From contig JADFAD010000004.1 in the NCBI GenBank assembly GCA_015665455.1, positions 148,527 to 212,526 of the forward strand: DNA of 64,000 bases, written 5' to 3'. The notes under the pieces are model-generated. The model saw only the letters and a list, made by a program, of their open reading frames with translations. It searched no databases and had not been told where the DNA came from. A program made the position numbers and the translations under genes. Of this stretch, positions 15,331 to 23,386 are shown one piece after another; the first letter of the stretch is position 1, and the number at the start of each line of letters is the position of its first letter. The stretch is from Oceanospirillaceae bacterium (GTDB lineage Bacteria; Pseudomonadota; Gammaproteobacteria; Pseudomonadales; Litoribrevibacteraceae).

Positions 15331-15663
15331 ATGGACGTTTTAATAAAGCAAGCTAAGGAACTCGCACATTTTTGTCCTCGCTTGATTTCTCTTGTGGGCA
15401 CTCGAGCGTGCATTACTTTAATGGGAATCAGTGAAAGCGGAGGGATGACTAAAGAGAAAAACGGTCTTGTATTTTACCAGATCAATCAAGAAAGAATGTT
15501 TGAAATATTTTCGCTATGGGAATGTTCCGATGTTTCAGAATCCATCGAGTTACTGGTCAAAGGTGGCTACTTGTTGATTGAGCGAGGAGATGATTTCACT
15601 TGGTATGCCATTAACGTAGAAAAGCTAAATTTAACATGCTTGTTAGAGGAGGTCGTTGTATGA
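15331..15663 (+). CDS. Hypothetical phage-type protein (first rightward gene)
   Basis: A 110-residue protein I cannot name. I prefer the ATG at 15331, with AAGGTG 9 bases upstream, over the GTG at 15319. The sequence reads as a small winged-helix-like fold: helices around LAHFCPRLISLVG, a middle segment KNGLVFYQINQERMFEIFSLW, and a hairpin-like end (GGYLLIERGDDFTWYAI). There is no membrane segment. It is the first gene rightward from the immunity region, and its last codon overlaps the next small frame (ATGA), which suggests an operon. A replication or regulatory role would be usual at this place but is not shown. Confidence 0.6.
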   Translation: MDVLIKQAKELAHFCPRLISLVGTRACITLMGISESGGMTKEKNGLVFYQINQERMFEIFSLWECSDVSESIELLVKGGYLLIERGDDFTWYAINVEKLNLTCLLEEVVV

Positions 15664-15767
15664 ATATCATTGTTAGATACCTTTTAAACCATGACGCTAG
15701 CATCAAGCTCCTGCTTAGCTCAGTTAGTCAATCTTTCCTTATTACTAAAGTGCACCTCAGTAATTGA
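15660..15767 (+). CDS. Possible 35-residue peptide, translationally coupled
   Basis: A short frame starting with the ATG of an ATGA overlap at the end of the previous gene. The product begins MNIIVRYLLNHDASIKLLL and ends VHLSN. AGAGGAGG lies about 10 bases before the ATG, a very strong ribosome binding site inside the preceding gene. The product has a short amphipathic or hydrophobic start. Coupling and the binding site are the only support; no family is recognised. Confidence 0.45.
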   Translation: MNIIVRYLLNHDASIKLLLSSVSQSFLITKVHLSN

Positions 15768-15818
15768 AGTCTAAATCAATTCATAGGAAACCTAGCAAGC
15801 AGAATATTGAGGCCGACG

Positions 15819-16349
15819 ATGAAATGGATAACACCAAGACAGGCATGGCATGATGCGTTTTATACCCCGGGTGTAAAATTTGGGGGTCAAAGAACAAACT
15901 GTACAAAAGATAGCTCTTTTGCTCGAATAGCGCATTGTGTTGAAGCAGGACAAGTAATGTGTGCGATTGAAAAGCTCCCTGAATCGCTAAAGTCTTTAGG
16001 CATGGTTCTTTGGGCGCCACTTACGTTTGTTTCTGTTCAAGATTTTAATCGAGCATGGGAAACGGTTGTCGAAAACTTCTGGCTGGAGAATAGGGATGAA
16101 AAGCTCAATCGTCATACACATAAAGTTACTATATTAGCCAAGTTCGCTATTGAAGAGTTCAGGTTTCGTGACACGAATGGAGGAGATAAGCTCTATACAC
16201 TCAAGGAAGTATTTGCTCAAGCGGGTATTGATCCATCTAATGCAAAGCGGCAAGGGTGGGTGCTGGTTTGGAATCGCTTATTATCGGTGCTTCAGGAGTT
16301 AGCAGACGAAGCGTTAAGACCTGTTTCTATTTTGTTGAGTAAGAAGTGA
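15819..16349 (+). CDS. Candidate phage antiterminator (Q-position protein)
   Basis: A 176-residue soluble protein not recognisable by motif. I start it at ATG 15819, with GAGG 6 bases upstream, rather than at the earlier TTG. It is basic and Trp-rich (MKWITPRQAWHDAFY..., LARFAIEEFRFR-type helix, ending in a basic SILLSKK). Its place is telling: it is the last gene before two consecutive strong terminators, after which the lysis-like genes begin. That is the position of Q-type late antiterminators in lambdoid and related phages. The functional call rests on position only; it could also be a replication or DNA-binding protein. Confidence 0.5.
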   Translation: MKWITPRQAWHDAFYTPGVKFGGQRTNCTKDSSFARIAHCVEAGQVMCAIEKLPESLKSLGMVLWAPLTFVSVQDFNRAWETVVENFWLENRDEKLNRHTHKVTILAKFAIEEFRFRDTNGGDKLYTLKEVFAQAGIDPSNAKRQGWVLVWNRLLSVLQELADEALRPVSILLSKK

Positions 16350-16456
16350 AGTGACTGCTTTGAACTTGAATTAATAAACGCTAACTAAGGCAGGTAAAAA
16401 TTATTTTCGATTTGTTGTTGCTTAAATACGAGCGTTTGTGCAACTATTTCTAACGT

Positions 16457-16489
16457 AGCCAGAGGTTCACCAGAACTCCTGGCTTTTTT
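16457..16489 (+). terminator. Rho-independent terminator 1 of a tandem pair
   Basis: AGCCAG and CTGGCT form the outer stem, with GGTTC/GAACT continuing it after a single mismatch, loop ACCA, then six T. It precedes the phage lysis-like genes. Confidence 0.85.
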
Positions 16490-16551
16490 ATGCCTGCTGT
16501 TTTTGTTTAGAGATGATTCAGCTTAAAAACAGTCGATACTAAATTTTCACT

Positions 16552-16575
16552 AACCGGCCTTGAGCCGGTTTTTTT
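16552..16575 (+). terminator. Rho-independent terminator 2 of a tandem pair
   Basis: AACCGGC (16552-16558) and GCCGGTT (16564-16570) pair around CTTGA and run into seven T. It lies only 14 bases before the next ATG. Confidence 0.85.
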
Positions 16576-16588
16576 ATGCCTGATATTT

Positions 16589-16909
16589 ATGCCGAACTCT
16601 ATTGATAACTGTATTTCCCTTGGGAATGTACTGGTGCTTATTACCATGTTGTTAGGTGGTTCTGCGGTTGTGTTTACCATTAATGTTCTCGCTGCAAAAA
16701 ATTCAGTGAGAATTGATGACAACACCAGTGCAATAGAACGAAATATTAATGAAATTGAGGCTATTAGAAAAGAAGTTAGGCCCATCGCTCAAGACCTACA
16801 AAATTTGAAAATTCATTTTAAATACCAGAAAGATTCAATGTCTCGAATAGAGCGGGACTTGGACTTTCTAGTAAAAGCTCAGCGTACTCAAAAGGATAGA
16901 AGCCCATGA
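16589..16909 (+). CDS. Small membrane protein with coiled coil (holin or lysis-accessory candidate)
   Basis: A 106-residue protein with one transmembrane segment at about 13-36 (VLVLITMLLGGSAVVFTINVL) followed by a long charged coiled coil with heptads (IERNINEIEAIRKEVRPIAQDLQNLKIHF) and a second short one (MSRIERDLDFLVKAQ). Phage holins of the XhlA type and small Mu-like accessory proteins have this plan in one order or the other. It begins 14 bases after a terminator. It overlaps the next gene by four bases (ATGA), marking a compact lysis-like operon. Confidence 0.6.
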   Translation: MPNSIDNCISLGNVLVLITMLLGGSAVVFTINVLAAKNSVRIDDNTSAIERNINEIEAIRKEVRPIAQDLQNLKIHFKYQKDSMSRIERDLDFLVKAQRTQKDRSP

Positions 16910-17214
16910 AATTAAATGAGGATATAACCCTTTACGGCATCTCATCTGAACTTCTTATAGCGCTTGCTGTAGCAGCAACAGTTTACGATAACAAAGGTCT
17001 GGCGTTAGTATTTACTTTGCTGAAAAGCAGAGGATGCGGCCAAGACTTCTCCCCGTATTTAGGTAACGAGGCTGATTTATGTTCTCGATATCTAGATAAA
17101 GAGACTCAGAGAAAAGTAAAAACTGAGCTCTCTTCCCGATTAGGCGCAGATTACGGTGTAGTGCTTGAACGGGGCCATATTCACTTGAAATACCAACCTA
17201 AATTAAGAGGATAA
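16906..17214 (+). CDS. Phage-type small protein with M15-like C-terminal segment
   Basis: A 102-residue protein, ATGA-overlapped with the previous gene. The end (LSSRLGADYGVVLERGHIHLKYQPK) resembles the closing segment of phage D-Ala-D-Ala carboxypeptidase-like (M15) proteins, where the second His of the HIH motif binds zinc. The other metal ligands of that family are not visible and the protein is short, so it may be a truncated or non-catalytic relative. The place between two small membrane proteins suits an endolysin or a lysis accessory. Function is inferred only. Confidence 0.5.
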   Translation: MKLNEDITLYGISSELLIALAVAATVYDNKGLALVFTLLKSRGCGQDFSPYLGNEADLCSRYLDKETQRKVKTELSSRLGADYGVVLERGHIHLKYQPKLRG

Positions 17215-17216
17215 TC

Positions 17217-17498
17217 ATGTTTAAAGTTCAATTGATTGTACTGTGTTCATTTTTTTTACTTTGCGCTTCTTTGACTTTTGCGTCTGATTTAGAACTGATG
17301 ATTGAAGCTATTGTTCTATTTCAACCATTTCTCCCAGGGTGGGCCCAGTTAGCTTTGGTTCTTACCAGTGGCGTCTATGGCGTATTCACTTCAGTTATTA
17401 GGCCTCATATTAAACCGGATGACTGGGTGAAACTAGGGAAGACCGGGCGTGTGCTGGACCAAATTGCTGGTAATAGAAAGCATACGGAGAATAAATGA
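17217..17498 (+). CDS. Small membrane protein (holin candidate)
   Basis: A 93-residue protein with a first hydrophobic segment at about 4-22 (signal-anchor-like, LIVLCSFFLLCASLTFA) and a second at about 36-60 (PGWAQLALVLTSGVYGVF), then a basic tail (KLGKTGRVLDQIAGNRKH). Two short hydrophobic helices and a basic C-terminus fit class II holins. The ATG is two bases after the previous stop and the stop overlaps the next ATG, so it is within an operon. Holin is the best reading; direct motif evidence is lacking. Confidence 0.5.
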   Translation: MFKVQLIVLCSFFLLCASLTFASDLELMIEAIVLFQPFLPGWAQLALVLTSGVYGVFTSVIRPHIKPDDWVKLGKTGRVLDQIAGNRKHTENK

Positions 17499-18466
17499 TG
17501 AGTATATCCCCAATAATTAATGCTGTGTCTATTTCAATTAAAACTGCTGTGAACGTAATTGTAACTTTGTCTCGTTGGGTTTGGAGTTCAACGGGGGTAG
17601 ATGAGTATGTTGAAATTGAGGCTGCTGAGATCACTGACGATTTTGAAATTCATTTCACTTTTGCCCGTCCTCCTAAACATTCAAATGCATACGTATTAAG
17701 TAGTGATGGAAATAATGTATTTAGGTTAGTCACTCTTTTATATAGCGACACTATCGAGTTTGTTACTAATTCTACCTATCCGAATATAAAAGGCGCACTT
17801 ACTGGTATTGCTGAAGGTGAAGAAGTAAGGCTATCAGCATATGGTGAAAATGGTACGGCTTCTATATACATTAATGAACGATTCAGAGGGACAGTTAAAT
17901 ATATGTTGCCTTTTTACATTGATAGAGTGTTTTCCTCCCCATGCAGTGGAGAGTTTAAAAATTTAACTATATCGAGTGGAGTAGCTTTGAATCGAATATA
18001 TCGGTTCGACGAAACGCCAGGAACGAATGTGGTTGTTAATTCAGCCGAAGACGCACAATGTGAATTAATCTCTCATGCGGTTGTTAATGATTCAATAATT
18101 TATAACGATACGCTTCCTGTTTTAGTAGGGGCTAGGAGAACGGATTGGATTGCTATAGATGGTGGATCACGATATTTAGTGGAAGTTATTGGAGGTGAGG
18201 CTTCTCGTTCTCGTTGGCAATATTCTATTGATAATGGGGTCACATTTTTGTATGGCGGGAATAATTTTGAAGGTGGAGCTCTAGATCGATCTCCTGATGT
18301 ATTTTTTGATGTGCCTCTCACAGCAACGCATGTTCGAGTATATTTTTCAAACGCTTCAGATTCAGCGACAGATTTGTCTTTGAAAAAGATCATTGGCTTT
18401 GGACGTAGAGTTAATTTTGGATTGAATCAAGCAGTAATGAAGACCGTAAAGTGTCAAGAGAGGTAG
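17495..18466 (+). CDS. Phage-type protein with LamG-like domain
   Basis: A 323-residue protein overlapping the previous gene by four bases. After a short hydrophobic start, residues about 45-165 read as a jelly-roll of the LamG/concanavalin type (DFEIHFTFARPPKHSNAYVL... GEEVRLSAYGENGTASIYINERFRG). A second beta-rich part, about 205-310, resembles a carbohydrate-binding or fibre module (GGEASRSRWQYSIDNGVTFLYGGNNF). Proteins of this kind occur as phage tail or surface-binding components. The gene lies between the lysis-like genes and the tail-spike gene, so a virion or cell-surface binding role is likely. Confidence 0.55.
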   Translation: MMSISPIINAVSISIKTAVNVIVTLSRWVWSSTGVDEYVEIEAAEITDDFEIHFTFARPPKHSNAYVLSSDGNNVFRLVTLLYSDTIEFVTNSTYPNIKGALTGIAEGEEVRLSAYGENGTASIYINERFRGTVKYMLPFYIDRVFSSPCSGEFKNLTISSGVALNRIYRFDETPGTNVVVNSAEDAQCELISHAVVNDSIIYNDTLPVLVGARRTDWIAIDGGSRYLVEVIGGEASRSRWQYSIDNGVTFLYGGNNFEGGALDRSPDVFFDVPLTATHVRVYFSNASDSATDLSLKKIIGFGRRVNFGLNQAVMKTVKCQER

Positions 18467-18669
18467 GCAGTCATAACTGGATACTTTGCTCCAGTATAAG
18501 ATTAATTGATATTAACTTATTCGAGATACCTTCCAGTTCTAGTAAATGTATACCTTTAACTTATTAATTAAATTGACTCTTGATAGATTGGCTGTAAGAC
18601 AATATTAATAATATTGCTTTGATGTTCAGTTTGTTTTTCTTGAGTTATTTATCAAGTAACGAGAATTCC

Positions 18670-20943
18670 ATGACTAATTCAAATGAAACATTAGACTCGA
18701 ACCAACTATATATTGATATCACTATTGATGGCAGTGATGAGAAGAGTGCTACAGGTACTAAGATTACTTGGGATGAGCTAACCCAGGCTCAAAAAGACTC
18801 TCTAAAAGGAGATGATGGTAAAGTAATGACTTGGGATGATTTGACACAAGAACAACAATTGTCAATCACAGCAGTAGCAGCTGCTAGCGCAGAGCAAGCG
18901 AGTTTCAGTAGAGATCAATCGGCGGTATCAGCCAACAATTCTTTTCTTTCAGCTCAGAAATCAGAATCATGGGCACGTGAGGCAGAACTACATGTTCAAT
19001 CAATTGATCATATAAATAATCAAGTAGACTTAGAAACTGTCTTAGCTTCACAAAACTTGGCGCAGGGTCAGTGTATTTATATTGTGGATAGAGATAACGC
19101 AAAGTTTGAGGTTGTCTTAACTTCAGATGTGTCAGTGAATGGTTTTGATAATATTCAATGCACTGGTGACCCTAATTTGTCATTGAAGCTAATTGAAGAA
19201 GGTAGAATTAGTTCGAAAGCCATAGGCTTGAAGTCGTCGATGAGCAATGCGTCTCCAGCAATCAATGCGTTGATTGCGTACTGCCATCAACCCCCTATTA
19301 AGTCAGCAGAGATAGAGGCAGGATTTTATACCTGTGATGATCCTTTAATACCAATTACAAAACCTATAAGTATACGAGGAGCGGGTAGGAGGCAAACAAT
19401 TCTACATGCTTCAGCCTCTATGATAGGTGACTTTATCAGAGTTGATGATGTTGGATTTAGGAATGAAACTACGGAGTTTTCTAATATAGGTGACGTGGCA
19501 TATACCCAGCCAAGCAATATATTATCCGGTTGTGTTTTAGCTGATTTCAATATTACTGGTAATCGAAGCTCTTTACAGAATGGCCTAGTTTTCACTCGAA
19601 ACTGTGATAATGTCTCGGTCTATGATGTTGATATTAGTTACTTTAGTGGTAGCGGTTTATGGTTGGGGGCACGACGCGGAGATCAGCGTGGCTCGGTACG
19701 AGAATCGAACTTTAATAAGATCACTCTTAGGTGTTGTGGGGATAATGATGGAACCGCCTCGTTTTTAATTGAGAGAACTGCATCACCAGGTTTTGAATCG
19801 TTCGATGTGGTTAATATGTCTGTATTTAACCAAATTGAAGTTATCTTACCTTACGGTCGAGGCCTAGAGATCACAGCAGTAAAAGAGAGTCCTGTAGTAG
19901 CCCCACCACTTTATGGACTGCAGTTCACAAATATGATTTTTCATGGTCGTAGTCAAATAATAGGGTATAACGTTGGATCCTTGATTCAAATAGAAGGGTA
20001 TGTCGCAAATATACATATTCAGGGTGACATATCTTACAATTGGTCAGAGGAGTACGCTGTAACTGTTAAGGCTGCAGCTGATGGTGGCAGACCTATTGAT
20101 ATTGATTTGGATTTGTCCATGCCAGTACATAAATATGGTGTGGATTTACAAAATTACCAGACGATAAAGGTGAATCTTCGCAGTGCATTGGCACAGAAAC
20201 GTTTAATTAATTATGCCGAAAATTTAACTGGTCAGACAGAGATAACTGTCAATAGTAATGCTCACCTCATTCAAGCCTCTTCTACAGTAACATTACAGGG
20301 GATGACACCTATACAGATAGATTTCTCGGATAATGTTGCTGTTGCATCTGAGTTTTTTTCTCAAGGTGATATTAGTATCTCAATAGATGGCTGGGAGGGT
20401 CTTGCTCAATATGATCCAGTTACAAATATGTGCTGGTTTACGCCTACTGATCCATCAGCAAAAGGGTCTTTTAAAACTGAGAAAGCTTGGTTAAGTAAGA
20501 TTTATATTCCAAATGATCGAAAACAATATGTTTCAGGTAATTGGGATGTAATAGAGCGAGGTAGGCATCGAACAGGAATGGTTGATCTCTCTGATTCTAT
20601 TCTTCCTAGGAATCAGTTTATTAAGCTCTTGAATGGGGAAAATATAGCTGGAAATCGTTGCTATATGGTCGCTTTTAGTGGTGTAGATACAATGATCGGA
20701 GTAAGTGATAGTAATAATAATGATGTAAACTTACTTCAATTTAGATCAGGGGAAATAAACCCGATAATAAGACCTCTTAAGGATATAACATTTGCCCATG
20801 ACTGGAATCAAACTGACTTGGGTTATCTAAGGCTAGGGCCTCATTATCTCTGGGTTGATTCACAAACAAACTTACGAATGAAACCTTCTAAACCAATGAG
20901 TGATATGGATGGAAACGTTGTAGGAGAGCAAGTGGAATTATAA
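18670..20943 (+). CDS. Tail-fibre / tail-spike-like protein
   Basis: A 757-residue protein counted from the ATG at 18670. An earlier start at 18619 adds a hydrophobic 17-residue piece with no support. Residues about 30-110 have the polar, Ala/Ser-rich character of fibre N-termini (TWDDLTQEQQLSITAVAAAS... DQSAVSANNSFLSAQ). From about 180 to 520 the short repeated strands (DDPLIPITKPISIRGAG, CVLADFNITGN, NVSVYDVDISYFSGSGLWLG) are typical of a right-handed beta-helix, the fold of capsule-degrading tail spikes. The last 150 residues form a different beta domain. I infer a receptor-binding protein or depolymerase. Neighbours carry no tail-tube genes. Confidence 0.75.
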   Translation: MTNSNETLDSNQLYIDITIDGSDEKSATGTKITWDELTQAQKDSLKGDDGKVMTWDDLTQEQQLSITAVAAASAEQASFSRDQSAVSANNSFLSAQKSESWAREAELHVQSIDHINNQVDLETVLASQNLAQGQCIYIVDRDNAKFEVVLTSDVSVNGFDNIQCTGDPNLSLKLIEEGRISSKAIGLKSSMSNASPAINALIAYCHQPPIKSAEIEAGFYTCDDPLIPITKPISIRGAGRRQTILHASASMIGDFIRVDDVGFRNETTEFSNIGDVAYTQPSNILSGCVLADFNITGNRSSLQNGLVFTRNCDNVSVYDVDISYFSGSGLWLGARRGDQRGSVRESNFNKITLRCCGDNDGTASFLIERTASPGFESFDVVNMSVFNQIEVILPYGRGLEITAVKESPVVAPPLYGLQFTNMIFHGRSQIIGYNVGSLIQIEGYVANIHIQGDISYNWSEEYAVTVKAAADGGRPIDIDLDLSMPVHKYGVDLQNYQTIKVNLRSALAQKRLINYAENLTGQTEITVNSNAHLIQASSTVTLQGMTPIQIDFSDNVAVASEFFSQGDISISIDGWEGLAQYDPVTNMCWFTPTDPSAKGSFKTEKAWLSKIYIPNDRKQYVSGNWDVIERGRHRTGMVDLSDSILPRNQFIKLLNGENIAGNRCYMVAFSGVDTMIGVSDSNNNDVNLLQFRSGEINPIIRPLKDITFAHDWNQTDLGYLRLGPHYLWVDSQTNLRMKPSKPMSDMDGNVVGEQVEL

Positions 20944-20985
20944 TACCTCTTGTCATACGTTAATTAGCTAGGCTAGATCTGATAG

Positions 20986-21441
20986 TTATTGGTTTTGTGT
21001 AGTATTTGTCAGATCAAGCTTAGCTTCCTTTTCTTCGTTCATTTGTTGTTTTGCTTTTTTGAATGCTTGAATCCATCCGCCGTCAGGGCTTTTATATAAC
21101 TCCATTAACAAAAATCTTTTAGCTATTGTTATAAATAGGTTCTTTTCTAAGATATCTACCGTTCCATCTCTTTGAACAATCAGATCAATGCCATCTATGT
21201 TTTTGATTACTTTTCCGCTTGCTACTACACCATCTTGATCGTGCAGATAAGCAGCCCCAGGCTCAACTTTTATAGGAATAGCACTACTTTCTGGCTTAAC
21301 ATATATTGTCTTTGTGGAATTATTGAATACATAACCAAAGCTGATACTTCCTATCATTAAGCATGCTAGGGTAATGATAGTAGTAACTATATATTTTAAT
21401 GAGGTTTTCGTCAGTTCTACACTTTCTTGTTTGTTTGTCAT
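20986..21441 (-). CDS. Membrane-anchored hypothetical protein
   Basis: A 151-residue protein with one transmembrane helix at about 17-38 (IVTTIITLACLMIGSISFGYV), then a small beta-rich domain (STKTIYVKPESSAIPIKVEPGAAYLHDQDG) and a charged helical tail. It is not recognised. It overlaps the hydrolase stop by one base (TAATG), so the two are co-translated. The topology suggests the domain faces the periplasm. It converges with the tail-spike gene and sits at the right side of the phage-derived island, where cargo genes are often found. Confidence 0.6.
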   Translation of the reverse strand: MTNKQESVELTKTSLKYIVTTIITLACLMIGSISFGYVFNNSTKTIYVKPESSAIPIKVEPGAAYLHDQDGVVASGKVIKNIDGIDLIVQRDGTVDILEKNLFITIAKRFLLMELYKSPDGGWIQAFKKAKQQMNEEKEAKLDLTNTTQNQ

Positions 21442-22319
21442 TATTTATAGTTAAAACTCGAATTGATTGTTAGGTGAGTGTGGAAAAAAGAGATTATTCT
21501 AGACTCATATTCAATAGGTGAATGTTTGTGTAGATTTTGGTGCTTGGCTCCGTCGATTACCCATAATTTTTTTGGCTCGTTTGCTTTAGCGAACAGTTCA
21601 ATTGTTTCGGGGAGTCGAGTATGTAAGTCTGCAGTACCTGAAATAATCATTATGGGACTTTTCAGCTTTGATATTGCATCCAATGGTGACAGTTGCTTAG
21701 TTGAAATACCCAATCTAGGCTCTATTTGCTTAAACAGTAAAGGCGCTAAGTATTTACTTAGAAAGCCTATACGAAGCTCAAGTCTATTCTGAACGGCAAT
21801 GTCAATTGAGGAATATACCGATTCAAGTATCACTGCATCAACTTCTAAAGGTTCATCGCCCAGTAGTACAGCTGCCCCACCTAATGAGACACCTATAACT
21901 CCTATTGGTTGTTTCGATCGCCTATTTTTTAAATACTTAATTGCACTATTAACTCCTCTAGATTCTATATAACCAAATGAAATATAAGGTCCTTTAGATT
22001 CTCCGTGCGCTTGCATATCAATCAATAGAACAGAGTATCCTGCATTTTTTAGAAACAGAGCTCTTTCGACCATTTCCAGTCTGTTAGATCTGAGGCTGTG
22101 TAGTAATAGAATGCTCCCTTGATTCTCGGACCCTTTAACAAACCAACCTTGTATAGGGCTACCTTCATCGACGTTTATGGATACGGATTCAGCTCCTAAA
22201 CTTAGTGGAGGTGGAGAAATTAATAATTGGTTCGGTCTAGATAGTAAAGACCCCAAGTAAAATAGTGAAACAACACAACCAAGAATTAGAGTGCTAAAAA
22301 GTATTGCGATCTTTCGCAT
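21441..22319 (-). CDS. Membrane-anchored alpha/beta hydrolase
   Basis: A 292-residue serine hydrolase (S33/BAAT-like lid). Residues 4-25 form a signal anchor. The nucleophile elbow is GVSLGG (Ser about 147). The aspartate is probably in SGTADLHTR and the histidine in DGAKHQNLHKH near 265-270, so the catalytic triad appears complete. The substrate is unknown; members act on lipids, esters or peptides. It is the first gene of a two-gene minus-strand operon with a small membrane protein, directly beside a tail-spike gene. This makes it a candidate cargo gene of the island, by inference. Confidence 0.8.
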   Translation of the reverse strand: MRKIAILFSTLILGCVVSLFYLGSLLSRPNQLLISPPPLSLGAESVSINVDEGSPIQGWFVKGSENQGSILLLHSLRSNRLEMVERALFLKNAGYSVLLIDMQAHGESKGPYISFGYIESRGVNSAIKYLKNRRSKQPIGVIGVSLGGAAVLLGDEPLEVDAVILESVYSSIDIAVQNRLELRIGFLSKYLAPLLFKQIEPRLGISTKQLSPLDAISKLKSPIMIISGTADLHTRLPETIELFAKANEPKKLWVIDGAKHQNLHKHSPIEYESRIISFFHTHLTINSSFNYK

Positions 22320-22447
22320 GAAGGTTTTACCAGAATGATAGTTACAGTGATTATATACTTAACTGACACTAAGAATTTATATATTTCTGCTTCTATATTG
22401 AGTAAAAAAGTCATGATTATTTCGCTCCTATCAGACACAGTATTGAT

Positions 22448-22480
22448 CTAATAATAAACGCGGGCTGTATACCCGCAAAT
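22448..22480 (-). terminator. Weak terminator-like hairpin
   Basis: GCGGG (22460-22464) and CCCGC (22472-22476) pair around a seven-base loop and are followed on the minus strand by GTTTATTATTAG. It could end the minus-strand gene at 22523. The stem is short and the T tract is broken. Confidence 0.35.
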
Positions 22481-22522
22481 TAGGTTTTTAGGAGTGATTA
22501 AAGCTTAGTCGAGCATATACAA

Positions 22523-22921
22523 TCAGAGTTTGAGATTGGACTTAGCCCAGCCGGTTCCAATAATGAGCGCGAGAGCAATACTAGATAGCCCCACCTGGCT
22601 AACTTCAACGAATAATAGAAACTCTATGTATTTGATTGGTGCATTAACGTGAATTAGTTCATGTATTTTTAGTAGAGAAGGCGGGCCTACCAACATAGAG
22701 TACGCGAGGAGATAAAAGCGCTTTTTCCATAAAGTATTTATTGTATGTTTAAGTTTGTTTTTGATCGCGTGATTGCAAGCCTTCCAACCTAATCTAAAGC
22801 TTTCAGAGTTTTCAATGGCTTCATGTTTTGGTGTTATCTTATAATCTGAGGTCTTCGTCTGACCGAATTTTGTGTATACGAATGAATTTTTTCCGAATGA
22901 TTTAATTTCAATATCTTGCAT
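22523..22921 (-). CDS. Small membrane protein, hypothetical
   Basis: A 132-residue protein not recognised. The N-terminal half is soluble and polar with a stretch (YKITPKHEAIENSESFRLGWKACNHAIKNKLKH) that may be helical. The C-terminal half carries two hydrophobic segments, about 68-85 and 105-127 (FVEVSQVGLSSIALALIIGTGWA). There are no catalytic motifs. It lies alone on the minus strand between the hydrolase operon and another small membrane protein. Base composition is AT-rich like its neighbours in the island. Confidence 0.5.
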   Translation of the reverse strand: MQDIEIKSFGKNSFVYTKFGQTKTSDYKITPKHEAIENSESFRLGWKACNHAIKNKLKHTINTLWKKRFYLLAYSMLVGPPSLLKIHELIHVNAPIKYIEFLLFVEVSQVGLSSIALALIIGTGWAKSNLKL

Positions 22922-23140
22922 AAGTTTACCCTCGATAGCTGTATAAAAACACAGTTAATAGGGGGCGGTATTTTATTTATGTGTGATGGCTCTCAGTCCC
23001 GTTATTATTACAAAACAACACCTTAGAATTTAAGTCTGAATACCAGATTGTGTGTGTGCTATTTCTATTTATCTAAAGTGTTTAGTATTAATTCGTTTTG
23101 AATAAATAGCTTGATCTAGCATTACGTTGCCGTTTGTAGA

Positions 23141-23386
23141 TTATTCTTTAGCTTCCAATTTTCCAGCGTATTCAAGTCCTTCAAAGATATCTGGAAATAT
23201 TTTCAATATGTGCATTGAAGCAAATACCACAACACCGTGATGTACACCTAATGTGAACGATTCTAAACTCTTCAAATCATCTATCGTTTCCGATATTCCT
23301 GTACCCAGCAAAATGACACTGATGATTATGTTTAAGTATGGATTGCATGTAACGCGCTTTAAATTCCCTATAAATCGATAAAACAT
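23141..23386 (-). CDS. Small membrane protein, hypothetical
   Basis: An 81-residue protein with two hydrophobic segments (PYLNIIISVILLGTGIS at about 16-32 and LGVHHGVVVFASMHILKIF at about 46-64) and a charged C-terminus. GGAGCAACAC directly upstream gives a usable ribosome binding site. A double-His segment (GVHHGVVVFASMH) within the second helix is notable but not diagnostic. It is the last gene of the accessory stretch, before a 638-base gap. Confidence 0.5.
   Translation of the reverse strand: MFYRFIGNLKRVTCNPYLNIIISVILLGTGISETIDDLKSLESFTLGVHHGVVVFASMHILKIFPDIFEGLEYAGKLEAKE

Larger units (their letters stand above)
16350..16588. other. Late-leader region with tandem terminators
   Basis: 239 bases without a gene, carrying two intrinsic terminators 95 bp apart, both read rightward. 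Only an antiterminated or internally initiated transcript would reach the lysis-like genes beyond. Confidence 0.6.

Noticed and set aside
15150..15413. 87-codon minus-strand frame in the divergent control region
   Set aside because: It overlaps the hairpin and the start of the better supported plus-strand gene and has no ribosome binding site.
18670..20943. Diversity-generating retroelement acting on the tail-spike gene
   Set aside because: No reverse transcriptase gene or template/variable repeat pair is present in the window.
11716..23386. tRNA-Leu as the attachment site of the phage-derived island
   Set aside because: The 3' end of the tRNA is not repeated anywhere to the right, there is no integrase in the island, and a non-phage gene lies between them.
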